DNA of 19,734 nt from Candidatus Poribacteria bacterium (lineage in GTDB: Bacteria > Abyssobacteria > SURF-5), in NCBI GenBank assembly GCA_016215705.1, contig JACRIR010000249.1, positions 1-19,734 of the forward strand. The letters run 5' to 3'. Shown here in pieces: positions 1 through 7,165 of this stretch (positions are counted from its first letter, which is position 1; each line of letters starts with the position of its first letter). The notes beneath the pieces are model-generated. The model made no database searches, had not been told where the DNA came from, and was given only the letters and a program-made list of their open reading frames with translations. A program made the position numbers and the translations under genes.

Positions 1-1
1 G

Positions 2-454
2 CAACTCCGCGCCGACTGCGGTCTCTGGCCAACGAGAACAATCGCCAGTGCAGCCGAGAGTATCGACAATCTCATAACGGGAACGGCCGCGAATGTGCCG
101 CCGGGCAATGATGCGGTTGCAACCGGCGCGAGCAGATGGGGAAGCTTCGGGGTAGTTGACCTGGTTCCCGATCAATTGATCTCGAATGCGCCGGGGTACT
201 CCACGACGGACAACCCTCGCTATCGCCCCGGCTGGAATGGGCCGTACTTGAATTCCGATGTTTTGGACCCCTGGGGAAACTCCTACATGATCAACATCCG
301 ATTCTTGAGGGCGAACGGACCCGCCAACAGTGCGCAACACAACGTGTACGTCCTGTCGGCCGGCCCGAATGGAACTACGGAGACGCCGTTTGACGATGCG
401 ACCATCGGCGAGACTCTCACGCTTGGCGACGATATCGGCAGCCAGGTGCGGTGA
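2..454 (+). CDS. GspG-like pseudopilin, 3' part (5' end outside window)
   Basis: The frame is open from base 2 to the TGA at 452-454 (150 residues), with no stop before the window edge. The 5' end, with the prepilin leader and hydrophobic helix, is therefore missing. What remains looks like the globular domain of a type II secretion or type IV pilus major pseudopilin. It has an early D-C-G-L-W-P-T stretch like the D-G-x-Y-P-T of GspG, then GWNGPYLNS, DPWGNSY and a late VLSAGPNG motif. In the GspG family this last region forms the calcium-binding loop. The GTG at 95 is only an internal codon. The gene precedes an assembly ATPase and platform protein, so it probably encodes a subunit of the same filament. 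The second pseudopilin at 3940 shares the GWNGPYLN motif. Family assignment is confident; whether it is the major or a minor subunit cannot be told. Confidence 0.75.
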   Translation, partial: QLRADCGLWPTRTIASAAESIDNLITGTAANVPPGNDAVATGASRWGSFGVVDLVPDQLISNAPGYSTTDNPRYRPGWNGPYLNSDVLDPWGNSYMINIRFLRANGPANSAQHNVYVLSAGPNGTTETPFDDATIGETLTLGDDIGSQVR

Positions 455-515
455 TCGAAGAGAGGAGGGTCTTCTCTTTGTTCAGAATGGCATTGAGGGG
501 CTTTCAGGAAGCGTA

Positions 516-560
516 CGTTTATTCGGGGACACGATGCCGCATCGTGTCCCCGAATAAACG
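516..560. repeat. Palindromic repeat, GGGGACACGATGC family, copy 1
   Basis: This is a perfect hairpin: 22-bp arms (516-537 and 539-560) around a single C at 538. The core is GGGGACACGATGC/GCATCGTGTCCCC and the outer arm is CGTTTATTC. It lies in the 210-bp gap between the pseudopilin and the assembly ATPase, and no T-tract follows. Four other copies lie in the window. The remainder of the gap (455-515 and 561-664) holds no convincing gene. Confidence 0.95.
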
Positions 561-664
561 GAATGCGGCATGGCTTTCCCGAAATGCGGGACGGTTTTCG
601 CATAGTTCACAGTGCCGCGGACGCGGTTGGATGCTCAGGATGACGGCGAAGGAATCATAATAGG

Positions 665-2374
665 ATGCGAGTACAGAAACAGATAGGTCAACTCCTGCTG
701 GAAAGGCAGATACTTACCGAGAGCCAGCTTGCCCTCGCCCTTAATGAGCAGAAACGGACAGGCGAGAAACTGGGCAAAGTGCTGCAGAATCTCGGTTTCA
801 TCACTGAAGACTTGCTCTCGTCGGTGCTTGCCTTTCAGTCGGGCGTGGAGCAAGTTGACCTCGCAACCACTGTGCCGGACACTCACGCGCTGGAGGCCAT
901 ACCCAAGCAGGTAGTAAAGCGTGAGCTCGTCATTCCGCTCTCCATTAAGGGAAGAATCCTCACCCTCGCGATGGCAAACCCGTTCGACGTCCTCACGATC
1001 GACCGGCTCGAGAAGACCACCGGCCTCAAGATCAAGAGCGTGTGCGCGACCGAGACCGAGATAATCAAGGCAATCGATGCGTACTATGAGGGCGCCGCGA
1101 ATATCGAACGCATACTGGAGGAGTGCATCCGGGAGGCCGAGGACTTCGCCCACAATCTCCGGAAGAGAGACGATGAGAATTCGGCAATCATCCGGCTGGT
1201 GAACCATGTTTTCATAAAAGCCGTCACCGAAACCGCAACCGACATTCATATCGAGCCTGAAGAAAATGTCGTGAGGACTCGTTTCAGAATCGACGGCGTT
1301 TTGCAGCAAGGACCGGCGCTTCCAAAAGTGCTTCAGATGCCGCTCGTCACCCGAATAAAGATCATGTCGAACCTAAATATTGCGGAAAGCCGCCTCCCAC
1401 AAGATGGGAGATACTTGTTTCAGATAGGCAAGAAGAAGGTGGACTGCAGGATTTCCACCTTGCCGACCACGTATGGAGAGAACGTCGTCATAAGAGTCCT
1501 CGACAAATCCAGGATAACATTGAACCCGAGGGAACTCGGGCTGTCCGCAAATGACATGGGGTTACTGGAATCGGCTTTTGCGAGACCTTACGGAATGATT
1601 CTCGTCACCGGTCCGACGGGCTCCGGAAAGACGACAACTCTTTACGCCGCCCTCTCGAAAATGAATTCTCTCGAGAAAAACATCCTGACGCTCGAGGACC
1701 CCGTCGAGTACGATCTGCCCGTCATTCGTCAGACTCAGATAAACCGGCAGGCCGGCCTGACTTTTGCCGCCTGTCTGCGGTCCGTGCTCAGGCAAGACCC
1801 GGATGTGATCCTCGTCGGTGAAACGAGAGACCATGAAACCGCCGAGCTTTCGGTTAATGCCGCCCTTACAGGGCATCTGGTCTTCTCTACGCTCCACACA
1901 AACGACGCCTGCGGCGCCGTTCCAAGACTGATCGAAATGGGAATAAAACCCTATCTTCTCGCCTCGGCCTTGCACTGCGTAGTGGCCCAGCGCCTCGTTC
2001 GCAGAATATGTCCTTCGTGCAAGACCGTAGATGACAACCATCATGAGCAACTCGCGAAGCTAGGGCTTGATCCCCATCCGGGCGCTCAGTTCTTCAAGGG
2101 AAAGGGCTGTGAGAATTGCTACCACACAGGCTACAGGGGCCGGGCAGGGGTTTATGAGATTCTTGTAATCGATGACGAAGTCAGACGCCTGATTCTTACG
2201 CAGGCGGACAGCGGGACCATTGCTGATACGGCGAGAAAGAGCGGCATGCGGACGCTGTTGGAGGATGGGCTCTTGAAAGCTGAGGCCGGTCTTACGTCCC
2301 TGGCGGAAATCATCCGCGTGTGCCCTTCCAACGGACTCAGTTCTGCGAATGAGCTTGTTGCGGAGGCGGTATAG
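665..2374 (+). CDS. mshE: Pilus assembly ATPase (MshE/PilB/GspE family)
   Basis: This is a cytoplasmic hexameric secretion ATPase that would power pseudopilin assembly; its 569 residues are normal for MshE/PilB/GspE. The N-terminus carries two consecutive 24-residue segments (residues 6-29 and 35-58) separated by five residues. They fit the layout of the MshEN domain, known in the family as a cyclic-di-GMP sensor. The catalytic half shows an Asp box (ATDIHIEP, about residue 190), Walker A GPTGSGKT at 316-323, Walker B DPDVILVGE at 378-386 and a His box (HLVFSTLHTND, about 404). A zinc-binding tetracysteine follows: C449-x2-C452 and C482-x2-C485. The tetracysteine favours an assembly ATPase over a PilT-type retraction ATPase. 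The platform protein follows immediately. The mshE name rests on MshEN and on synteny with msh-like genes; pilB or gspE are alternatives. The ATG at 665 has a purine-rich AAGGA about 13 nt upstream. Confidence 0.92.
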   Translation: MRVQKQIGQLLLERQILTESQLALALNEQKRTGEKLGKVLQNLGFITEDLLSSVLAFQSGVEQVDLATTVPDTHALEAIPKQVVKRELVIPLSIKGRILTLAMANPFDVLTIDRLEKTTGLKIKSVCATETEIIKAIDAYYEGAANIERILEECIREAEDFAHNLRKRDDENSAIIRLVNHVFIKAVTETATDIHIEPEENVVRTRFRIDGVLQQGPALPKVLQMPLVTRIKIMSNLNIAESRLPQDGRYLFQIGKKKVDCRISTLPTTYGENVVIRVLDKSRITLNPRELGLSANDMGLLESAFARPYGMILVTGPTGSGKTTTLYAALSKMNSLEKNILTLEDPVEYDLPVIRQTQINRQAGLTFAACLRSVLRQDPDVILVGETRDHETAELSVNAALTGHLVFSTLHTNDACGAVPRLIEMGIKPYLLASALHCVVAQRLVRRICPSCKTVDDNHHEQLAKLGLDPHPGAQFFKGKGCENCYHTGYRGRAGVYEILVIDDEVRRLILTQADSGTIADTARKSGMRTLLEDGLLKAEAGLTSLAEIIRVCPSNGLSSANELVAEAV

Positions 2375-2376
2375 AC
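2341..2376 (+). repeat. Direct repeat, unit A: 3' end of the mshE-like gene
   Basis: The last bases of the mshE-like gene, including its TAG stop, match 2453-2488 at 32 of 36 positions with no gaps. The two copies bracket a 14-bp tandem array. Three of the four differences are G-to-A in the downstream copy. Confidence 0.9.
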
Positions 2377-2381
2377 GGGGG

Positions 2382-2451
2382 GTTTATGGTTCATAGTTTA
2401 TGGTTCATAGTTCGTGGTTCATAGTTCGTGGTCTATAGTTCATGGTTCGCG
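2382..2451 (+). repeat. Tandem array of five 14-bp units (heptad pairs)
   Basis: There are five consecutive 14-bp units starting at 2382, 2396, 2410, 2424 and 2438. The first two are identical (GTTTATGGTTCATA); the others vary at a few positions (GTTCGTGGTTCATA, GTTCGTGGTCTATA, GTTCATGGTTCGCG). Each unit is two related heptads of the form GTTYRTG/GTTCATA. A related heptad array lies at 17290-17324. Both arrays end in GTTYGCGATT. The array is non-coding and lies directly after the mshE-like stop codon. Confidence 0.9.
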
Positions 2452-2452
2452 A

Positions 2453-2488
2453 TTCTGAGAATAAGCTTGTTACGGAGGCAGTATAGAC
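2453..2488 (+). repeat. Direct repeat, unit B: degenerate copy of the mshE 3' end
   Basis: This is a second copy of the mshE-like 3' terminus, 112 bp downstream of the first and also retaining the in-register GTATAG. It has no open frame of its own leading into it, so it is a duplicated remnant and not a functional gene end. Confidence 0.88.
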
Positions 2489-2528
2489 ACAGACAGCGGT
2501 TCTTAATTGGCGACACCATGTGGCATGT

Positions 2529-2571
2529 GTTTATTCGGGGACACGATGCTGCATCGTGTCCCCGAATAAAC
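2529..2571. repeat. Palindromic repeat, GGGGACACGATGC family, copy 2
   Basis: Perfect hairpin with 21-bp arms (2529-2549, 2551-2571) and a single T loop at 2550. Its sequence is nearly that of copy 1. It ends 13 nt before the ATG of the platform gene, so the hairpin occupies or abuts the normal ribosome-binding position. A further degenerate half-hairpin (GGCGACACCATG ... CATGTGT, 2509-2530) lies directly upstream. Confidence 0.95.
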
Positions 2572-2584
2572 GAAAAAGATTATT

Positions 2585-3787
2585 ATGCCCAGATACACGT
2601 ACAAAGCGGTAAACGTTGACGGAACGAGCGTAGGCGGCACTATGGAGGCCGCAAACGCGGGCGAGCTTGCGCGCGCGCTCGACACACTCGGCGTCTACCT
2701 GATATCCGCTAAAGAGAAGAGGGCAAGCTCTGGTTTCTCGTTCAAGAGGCGAATATCCAGAAAAGAGTTGATCGCCTTCACAATCCATCTCGGCACGCTG
2801 CTCCATGCAGGAGTCCCCTTGTTGGCCGGTCTCGCCGAGCTTGAGAAGGAAGCGAACTCGAAGGCATTCAAGAACACGATAGCTGACGTTTGCAGAAAAA
2901 TCGAGACAGGAAGCTCTCTGGCGGACTCGCTCTCCATGCACCCCGAAGCGTTCTCCAGCCTCTATGTGAACATAGTGCGGGCCGGAGAGTCTACGGGAAA
3001 ACTCGACGAAACACTCAACGACTTGCTTCTGTTCCTGGAGTGGCAGGACCAGTTGGCCGGAGATACCAAGCAGGCCGTGATTTACCCTTCCATGGTTCTG
3101 GTCGCCGTAATCGGACTTATCGTCCTTCTGCTGGGCTTTGTATTCCCCAAGTTTATCACGATTTTTGACAGCTTTAACTACGCGCTGCCGCTGCCCACCA
3201 GAATCCTTATCTTCATGAGCAACGGCTTTGTAAAGAATTGGCCGTGGCTGCTTATGGGCGTCCTTGTCACGGGCGCTCTGTGCAAAGTCTTTAAGGACAC
3301 CGACTCTGTCAGAGAGTTCATCGACAGGGCAAAGCTCGGTTTCCCGATCCTTGGACCCCTGTTCCAGAAGCTCGCATTGTCGCGCTTCGCTCACCATCTG
3401 GGAGTTCTTTTCAAAGCCGGGGTCAGTCTTACGGAGGCTTTGGAGATAGTCGAGCGAGTGGTGAGCAACAGAGTCTTGAGCAGAGAAATAGCGCTGGCGG
3501 CCGAGAGGGTGCAGAACGGAGAGCCGCTCTCGAAGGCCCTTGAATTCAGTAAGAGGTTCCCCGGGCTTGTCATACGGATGATACGGGTGGGCGAGCAGAC
3601 GGGCGACCTGGACGAGACATTGAGCAAGGTGAATAAATACTATGACCGTGAAGTGCCCGCGACGGTGAAGAAGATCTTTACCGTATCCGAAGGGTTGCTC
3701 CTTGTGCTTTTAGGAGCTATCGTGCTTTTTGTCGGATTAGCGATCGTGCTGCCGCTTTACCAATTCCAGGGCTCGATCCTGCATTAG
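2585..3787 (+). CDS. Inner-membrane platform protein (MshG/PilC/GspF family)
   Basis: This protein is the polytopic inner-membrane platform that couples the assembly ATPase to the pseudopilins. Its 400 residues match the family length. The N-terminus MPRYTYKAV and the following A-x-x-x-L-x-x-x-G-x-x-L-I pattern are typical of GspF. Two T2SSF domains are visible: about residues 62-190 (including GVPLLAGL and AGESTGKLDETL) and about 265-395 (including GVSLTEAL and VGEQTGDLDETL). Membrane segments lie near 165-192, 218-236 and 367-394. The ATG at 2585 has no clear Shine-Dalgarno: a palindromic repeat ends 13 nt upstream and only A-rich sequence lies between. By position it would be mshG; pilC and gspF are equivalent names. 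Confidence 0.93.
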   Translation: MPRYTYKAVNVDGTSVGGTMEAANAGELARALDTLGVYLISAKEKRASSGFSFKRRISRKELIAFTIHLGTLLHAGVPLLAGLAELEKEANSKAFKNTIADVCRKIETGSSLADSLSMHPEAFSSLYVNIVRAGESTGKLDETLNDLLLFLEWQDQLAGDTKQAVIYPSMVLVAVIGLIVLLLGFVFPKFITIFDSFNYALPLPTRILIFMSNGFVKNWPWLLMGVLVTGALCKVFKDTDSVREFIDRAKLGFPILGPLFQKLALSRFAHHLGVLFKAGVSLTEALEIVERVVSNRVLSREIALAAERVQNGEPLSKALEFSKRFPGLVIRMIRVGEQTGDLDETLSKVNKYYDREVPATVKKIFTVSEGLLLVLLGAIVLFVGLAIVLPLYQFQGSILH

Positions 3788-3804
3788 AGGACACAATGCG
3801 ACAT
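3786..3804. repeat. Half-copy of the GGGGACAC palindrome
   Basis: The bases overlapping and following the platform gene's stop (AGAGGACACAATGCGACAT) resemble the left arm and loop of the GGGGACACGATGC hairpin family. The right arm is not preserved. I read it as a decayed copy. Confidence 0.5.
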
Positions 3805-3828
3805 AGCCGCAACCAAAACAACGAAGAG

Positions 3829-3907
3829 AATTCACCACAAAGACACAAAGTCACAAAGAAAAAGAAGAAGCATGCAACCACGGATTCACACGGATTAGCA
3901 CGGATTT
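3829..3907 (+). repeat. Short tandem repeat stretch (CACAAAG and CACGGATT units)
   Basis: The stretch has CACAAAG at roughly 8-9 bp intervals (CACAAAGACACAAAGTCACAAAG), then A/G-rich sequence, then CACGGATTCACACGGATTAGCACGGATT. This is non-coding-style repetitive DNA between the platform gene and the next pseudopilin. It happens to be open in the pseudopilin frame and would give a Lys-rich N-terminus if translated. Confidence 0.7.
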
Positions 3908-3939
3908 GGGAAAAGAATAGGAAATTGCGACAGGAATTC

Positions 3940-4752
3940 ATGATTTCGAACGTGAGTGGTATAGATGAAGCAACCGGATGCCGGGCGGACGGATTCTCTC
4001 TCATCGAGATGATCATTGCCATTGCGATCATGGCAATATTGTCGGCCGTCGTCGTTCCCGTGGTGTATAAAAGCATCGATGCCGAGAGGCATCAAGCCAC
4101 TTATAAAGAAATGGACGCAATAGTTGCCGCAATCGTGGGCAATGCCACCGAGGGAAACTATGGCTATCTGGGAGACATGGGCGGACTTCCGGCCAGTCTC
4201 ACCAACTTGAACACGAACCCTGGATCGACAACGCATTCATCGGGCACAAACGGCGTTCCAATGGGCTGGAACGGTCCTTACCTGAACATGGGAACGGACC
4301 CGACGGACTATCTGTCCGACGCATGGAGAATTCCGTATTCGTATAACAATGTCACAGGGAGAATTACCAGCCCGGGACTCAATGGAATCCTGGGCGACAG
4401 CGACGACATCGTGCTCCCGACCAACGCCGTGATCGCTTCCGGCTCGATTGCGGTAACAGTGACGACCAACAGTATTCAAAACCCCGGAAACATCGAGACG
4501 CTCGACGATACCACCGCAGATGTATGGGTCTCTTTCTCGAACAATGGGACTGAGAACGCGGTACAAGCAACCTACAATGCCTTGCTGTCATGTTTCACGG
4601 CGGGGCCTGTGCACAAAGGGTTGCACGCAATAACCGTGACAGGCGCCAACGGCCCGTCGCCGAGCCCCAATGATGATTTTCTTGGAAGGACCGGCGCGGC
4701 AAACCTGGTCGTGAGCCAGGGAGTCGCTTCAGTAACGGTGTACATTAACTAG
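3940..4752 (+). CDS. Type IV pilin-like pseudopilin with C-terminal extension
   Basis: This is a filament subunit processed by prepilin peptidase. From the ATG at 3940 the 270-residue product has an 18-residue leader ending in A-D-G. Cleavage at G18/F19 gives the mature start FSLIE with the conserved Glu at mature position 5 (E23). A hydrophobic helix of about 22 residues follows. The globular part contains GWNGPYLN, a D-A-W-R-x-P-Y motif and SPGLNG, as in the GspG family. About 90 extra residues follow, Thr/Val/Asn-rich and probably beta-structured, unlike standard GspG, which ends near the loop. I chose 3940 because AGGA lies at 3932-3935 and because the longer frame from 3796 would translate repetitive DNA and place the leader in an implausibly long basic segment. 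It probably belongs to the same pilus as the truncated pseudopilin at the left edge. Confidence 0.88.
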   Translation: MISNVSGIDEATGCRADGFSLIEMIIAIAIMAILSAVVVPVVYKSIDAERHQATYKEMDAIVAAIVGNATEGNYGYLGDMGGLPASLTNLNTNPGSTTHSSGTNGVPMGWNGPYLNMGTDPTDYLSDAWRIPYSYNNVTGRITSPGLNGILGDSDDIVLPTNAVIASGSIAVTVTTNSIQNPGNIETLDDTTADVWVSFSNNGTENAVQATYNALLSCFTAGPVHKGLHAITVTGANGPSPSPNDDFLGRTGAANLVVSQGVASVTVYIN

Positions 4753-4769
4753 GAGAGGCATATCTCGAC

Positions 4770-6404
4770 ATGAAGTCTCGAAAGATTCTGGCGCTGGAAA
4801 TGAGAGATTCCGAATTGCTCGCTTTGGAGGCGACTCGAACGCCCACCTCCATCAAAGTGACGAATTTCGGGAGGTTCAATCTTTCCGGGGCCGTCGCCGG
4901 CAATGACCTCGGCAACGCGCTCAAGACCCTGTTGCGCGCACATGGCTTTAGCGGCAAGAGCGTCGCGCTCGTATTGCCGAACGACCTTGTTGAGCATCGG
5001 CTGCTGGACCTGCCTCCTGTGGCGGGCGCAAAGCTCGCCGCTATAGCGCGTGGACAATCCCTTAAAGACACCCAGCTTTTGTCGGTCGGCGACGTTGATT
5101 GCCGGTTCATCGTGCGGGAAGAAGTGAAAGAGAAAGGCGACACGAGGAAGAGGGTATTCTCGACCAACTTTGCGCTCGGGGAGTTGCGGAAACGTTTACT
5201 GGTTGTTTCGGAAGCGGGCTTGGAACCTCTCTTCTCAACGTCTCCTGTAGCTGCCTTGTCAGAACTAGGTGTCGCATGTTCGCAGGGTCTGGCAGATTCC
5301 TGCCGAGCGATACTCTACATCAGGGAACATGAGCTCCATATCATAGTGTTCGATCATAAAGGATGGCTGTTCTCGCGCGAATTGGCTCTGATGCGCGGTT
5401 CCTTCGACGACACGCCGGTCATGTCTCATACCGAAGATGCAGCCGGTTCCGAGAATGATTTTTCGGACATCGACGACAAATCTCCGGCCGGGGCCGACAC
5501 AGACTCAATCGCGGATGTGGCAATAGAAGAGATAAATCGCTCTTTCCTGTTTTTCAAACAAAACAGCAGAAGAATGATTGATGAAATACTTCTCGTTTCT
5601 GAAGATGAGCAAACGAAGCAGATCAAACTCAGGATCGAAAAGGACCTCGGGATTTCCGTTCGCCTGCTGCAAGTGGCAGAGCTTGTCGACTTTTCTGACC
5701 TTTCGCATCGAGTGACTCAAGAGGCGTTCGCCGTAAATCTTTACCTGCCGCTGATTGCACTCGCTTCCGCCACTGATTCGGAGAAGTGTCCGAATCTGAT
5801 ACCGGAAGATTTTCTGGAACGGCGGACTATGGTGGCAACCAAGGGCATCTTTGCCGCTGTCGGCTTTGCGCTGCTTTGCGCCACAGTGGCCGGCTACGCC
5901 GCTCTTGCGTACAACGAGAGAGGACTAGAGCGTCTTCTGAGCAAGAAGCAAGAATCCCTTGCCGGCCGCCAATCGCGTTTCAAGGATATGGAAACTCTCA
6001 TGGCCAAACAGGCGCTCTATGAAAAGAAGGATTTGATACTGAAGCAGTCTCTTGTGGCTCAGCCTCCATGGGACCGAATATTGAAATGGATTGGTCAAAT
6101 CACACCCGCTGACCTCTCCCTTACTCAGCTTTCGATACAGAGGAAGAGCGACGGCTGCCGGCTGAGTGTATCAGGCGAAGCGCTTGCGGCAAACGCATAC
6201 GACGCTCAGGCGAGTTTTCGAGCGTTCTGCGATGCGTGGAACGGCTGCCCATTCTTCTCGGAATCGGTCCTTGAGCCGGTCAAACTCCAGATAGTCGAGG
6301 CTACCCCGGAAGCGGACAATTCCGCCAACGGAACCAGCGCCGCATCCGGAATGAGACATAAGGTTCTCTTCTCTATGACGGCCAAAGTCGGGGGGAATCG
6401 ATGA
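4770..6404 (+). CDS. PilM-PilN fusion / MshI-GspL-like alignment protein
   Basis: This 544-residue protein combines a PilM-like actin-fold cytoplasmic domain (about 1-330) with a PilN-like part. The PilN-like part has one membrane segment near residues 358-381 (GIFAAVGFALLCATVAGYAAL), then a coiled-coil-prone stretch and a periplasmic ferredoxin-like domain. In canonical type IV pili these are separate PilM and PilN; MshI and GspL keep related parts in one chain. The N-terminal nucleotide-binding loop (ILALEMRDSELLALE) lacks the Gly/Ser-rich signature of ATP-binding PilM, so ATP binding is doubtful. An acidic insertion (about 218-250, many Asp/Glu/Ser) interrupts the actin-like domain. AGGAGAGG at 4752-4759 precedes the start. 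The gene overlaps the next by ATGA, implying translational coupling. Confidence 0.82.
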   Translation: MKSRKILALEMRDSELLALEATRTPTSIKVTNFGRFNLSGAVAGNDLGNALKTLLRAHGFSGKSVALVLPNDLVEHRLLDLPPVAGAKLAAIARGQSLKDTQLLSVGDVDCRFIVREEVKEKGDTRKRVFSTNFALGELRKRLLVVSEAGLEPLFSTSPVAALSELGVACSQGLADSCRAILYIREHELHIIVFDHKGWLFSRELALMRGSFDDTPVMSHTEDAAGSENDFSDIDDKSPAGADTDSIADVAIEEINRSFLFFKQNSRRMIDEILLVSEDEQTKQIKLRIEKDLGISVRLLQVAELVDFSDLSHRVTQEAFAVNLYLPLIALASATDSEKCPNLIPEDFLERRTMVATKGIFAAVGFALLCATVAGYAALAYNERGLERLLSKKQESLAGRQSRFKDMETLMAKQALYEKKDLILKQSLVAQPPWDRILKWIGQITPADLSLTQLSIQRKSDGCRLSVSGEALAANAYDAQASFRAFCDAWNGCPFFSESVLEPVKLQIVEATPEADNSANGTSAASGMRHKVLFSMTAKVGGNR

Positions 6405-7072
6405 ACATCTTTGAAGGAATGAGTTTTCGCCTGAAGGCTGTCGTGGCGGTTTCAGCGATTGTTCTCGGCATCGTGCTTTTGTACCTTGCTCTGTTCAGGC
6501 CCAAAATAGCCCATACGATTCAGACAGAGGCGAAGCTCGAAAGCTTGCTTGCCGAGATGGACAAGCAGTTGCATCTGGAAGCGATCTTTGCCACGCCTGA
6601 TGCGTCGCAGCAACACCAATGGCCCGAGGTGGATGCAAAACTGAGCGAGAGGATTCCCGAAACGATGCAATTGCCGGCGGCTCTCGAGGAGATTGCCGCC
6701 CTGGCGAAGAGCCGGGGGATAAAGGACCTCACGATGACCACACTGCCCAAAGGCGGTGAAGGAGCAGCCCCGGAATCGAGAGTCGTTCAAATCGGAAACA
6801 AGAAGATTCCGGTGGCTTCAGAGGAAGAGAGTTCCGTAGAAGCGAACCCGATGGAGAATCTGGATATCGAGGAAGTCGTCATAAAGATGTCCTTTCACTC
6901 CGAATATGAAACGCTCGGGGAGTTCCTGGAAGGATTGTCCGCGCTTTCAAGATTCGTATTGATAGACGGAGTCGAAGTGGGCAGGGAATTGCCGAAGCCT
7001 TGTGTAACGTTGTCAGTGAGAGTCTTCTCGCTTCATGAATCGGAATCTTCCGTTCAGGCGAGCTCGACTTAA
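6401..7072 (+). CDS. PilO/MshJ-like inner-membrane alignment protein
   Basis: This is a bitopic inner-membrane protein of 223 residues: a short cytoplasmic N-terminus, one membrane segment (about 13-31, AVVAVSAIVLGIVLLYLAL), then a coiled-coil-prone region and a periplasmic alpha/beta domain. The size and layout fit PilO/GspM. The region around Q-L-P-A-A-L-E-E-I and F-x-x-L-G-E-F-L-E-G-L-S-A-L resembles the family's conserved helix and strand. It starts at the ATGA overlap with the PilM-N fusion gene and would pair with that protein's PilN domain. Assignment rests on layout and context more than on strong motifs. Confidence 0.75.
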   Translation: MNIFEGMSFRLKAVVAVSAIVLGIVLLYLALFRPKIAHTIQTEAKLESLLAEMDKQLHLEAIFATPDASQQHQWPEVDAKLSERIPETMQLPAALEEIAALAKSRGIKDLTMTTLPKGGEGAAPESRVVQIGNKKIPVASEEESSVEANPMENLDIEEVVIKMSFHSEYETLGEFLEGLSALSRFVLIDGVEVGRELPKPCVTLSVRVFSLHESESSVQASST

Positions 7073-7087
7073 GGAAACGGGCCGTAT

Positions 7088-7130
7088 CCTTTATTGGGGA
7101 CACCATGACGCATGGTGTCCTCAATAAAGG
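7088..7130. repeat. Palindromic repeat, variant GGGGACACCATG copy
   Basis: This hairpin has 20-bp arms (7088-7107, 7111-7130), one mismatch and a 3-nt loop. The core is GGGGACACCATG/CATGGTGTCCTC, so relative to the other copies an inner G-C pair has flipped to C-G on both arms. It sits between the PilO-like and PilP-like genes. An ATG at 7112 lies inside its right arm but is unlikely to be a true start. Confidence 0.92.
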
Positions 7131-7150
7131 GGCACAGGCGAATTCGACGC

Positions 7151-7165
7151 GAGGATGAAAAAGTG
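7151..7165 (+). promoter_or_regulatory. Shine-Dalgarno and GTG start of the PilP-like gene
   Basis: GAGG at 7151-7154 lies 8 nt before an in-frame GTG at 7163, giving V-E-R-W-F and then the membrane segment. This beats the ATG at 7112, which is inside a palindromic repeat and would add 17 residues encoded largely by repeat DNA. Confidence 0.7.

Noticed and set aside
516-560. Ordinary intrinsic terminator
   Set aside because: Stem is strong but no T-tract follows on either strand, and near-identical copies elsewhere show it is a dispersed repeat. Only the 11870-11910 copy has flanking T-rich sequence.
455-664. Small genes at 451-660 (+) and 283-603 (-)
   Set aside because: Both run through the palindrome, have no ribosome-binding site or recognisable domain, and overlap the end of the pseudopilin gene.
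635-1309. Minus-strand frame of 224 codons opposite the assembly ATPase
   Set aside because: Shadow of a well-supported gene on the plus strand; no recognisable domain. The same applies to the other long antisense frames, for example 2531-3397, 12225-12743 and 16438-17208.
2382-2451. CRISPR array
   Set aside because: Units are contiguous 14-mers without spacers, and no cas genes are in the window.
3796-3939. Long N-terminal extension of the pseudopilin from ATG 3796
   Set aside because: The extension is encoded by repetitive DNA and would give a prepilin leader of about 66 residues; ATG 3940 gives an 18-residue leader.
7112-7162. ATG at 7112 as the start of the PilP-like gene
   Set aside because: It lies inside the right arm of a palindromic repeat and lacks a ribosome-binding site. 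GTG 7163 with GAGG at 7151 fits better.
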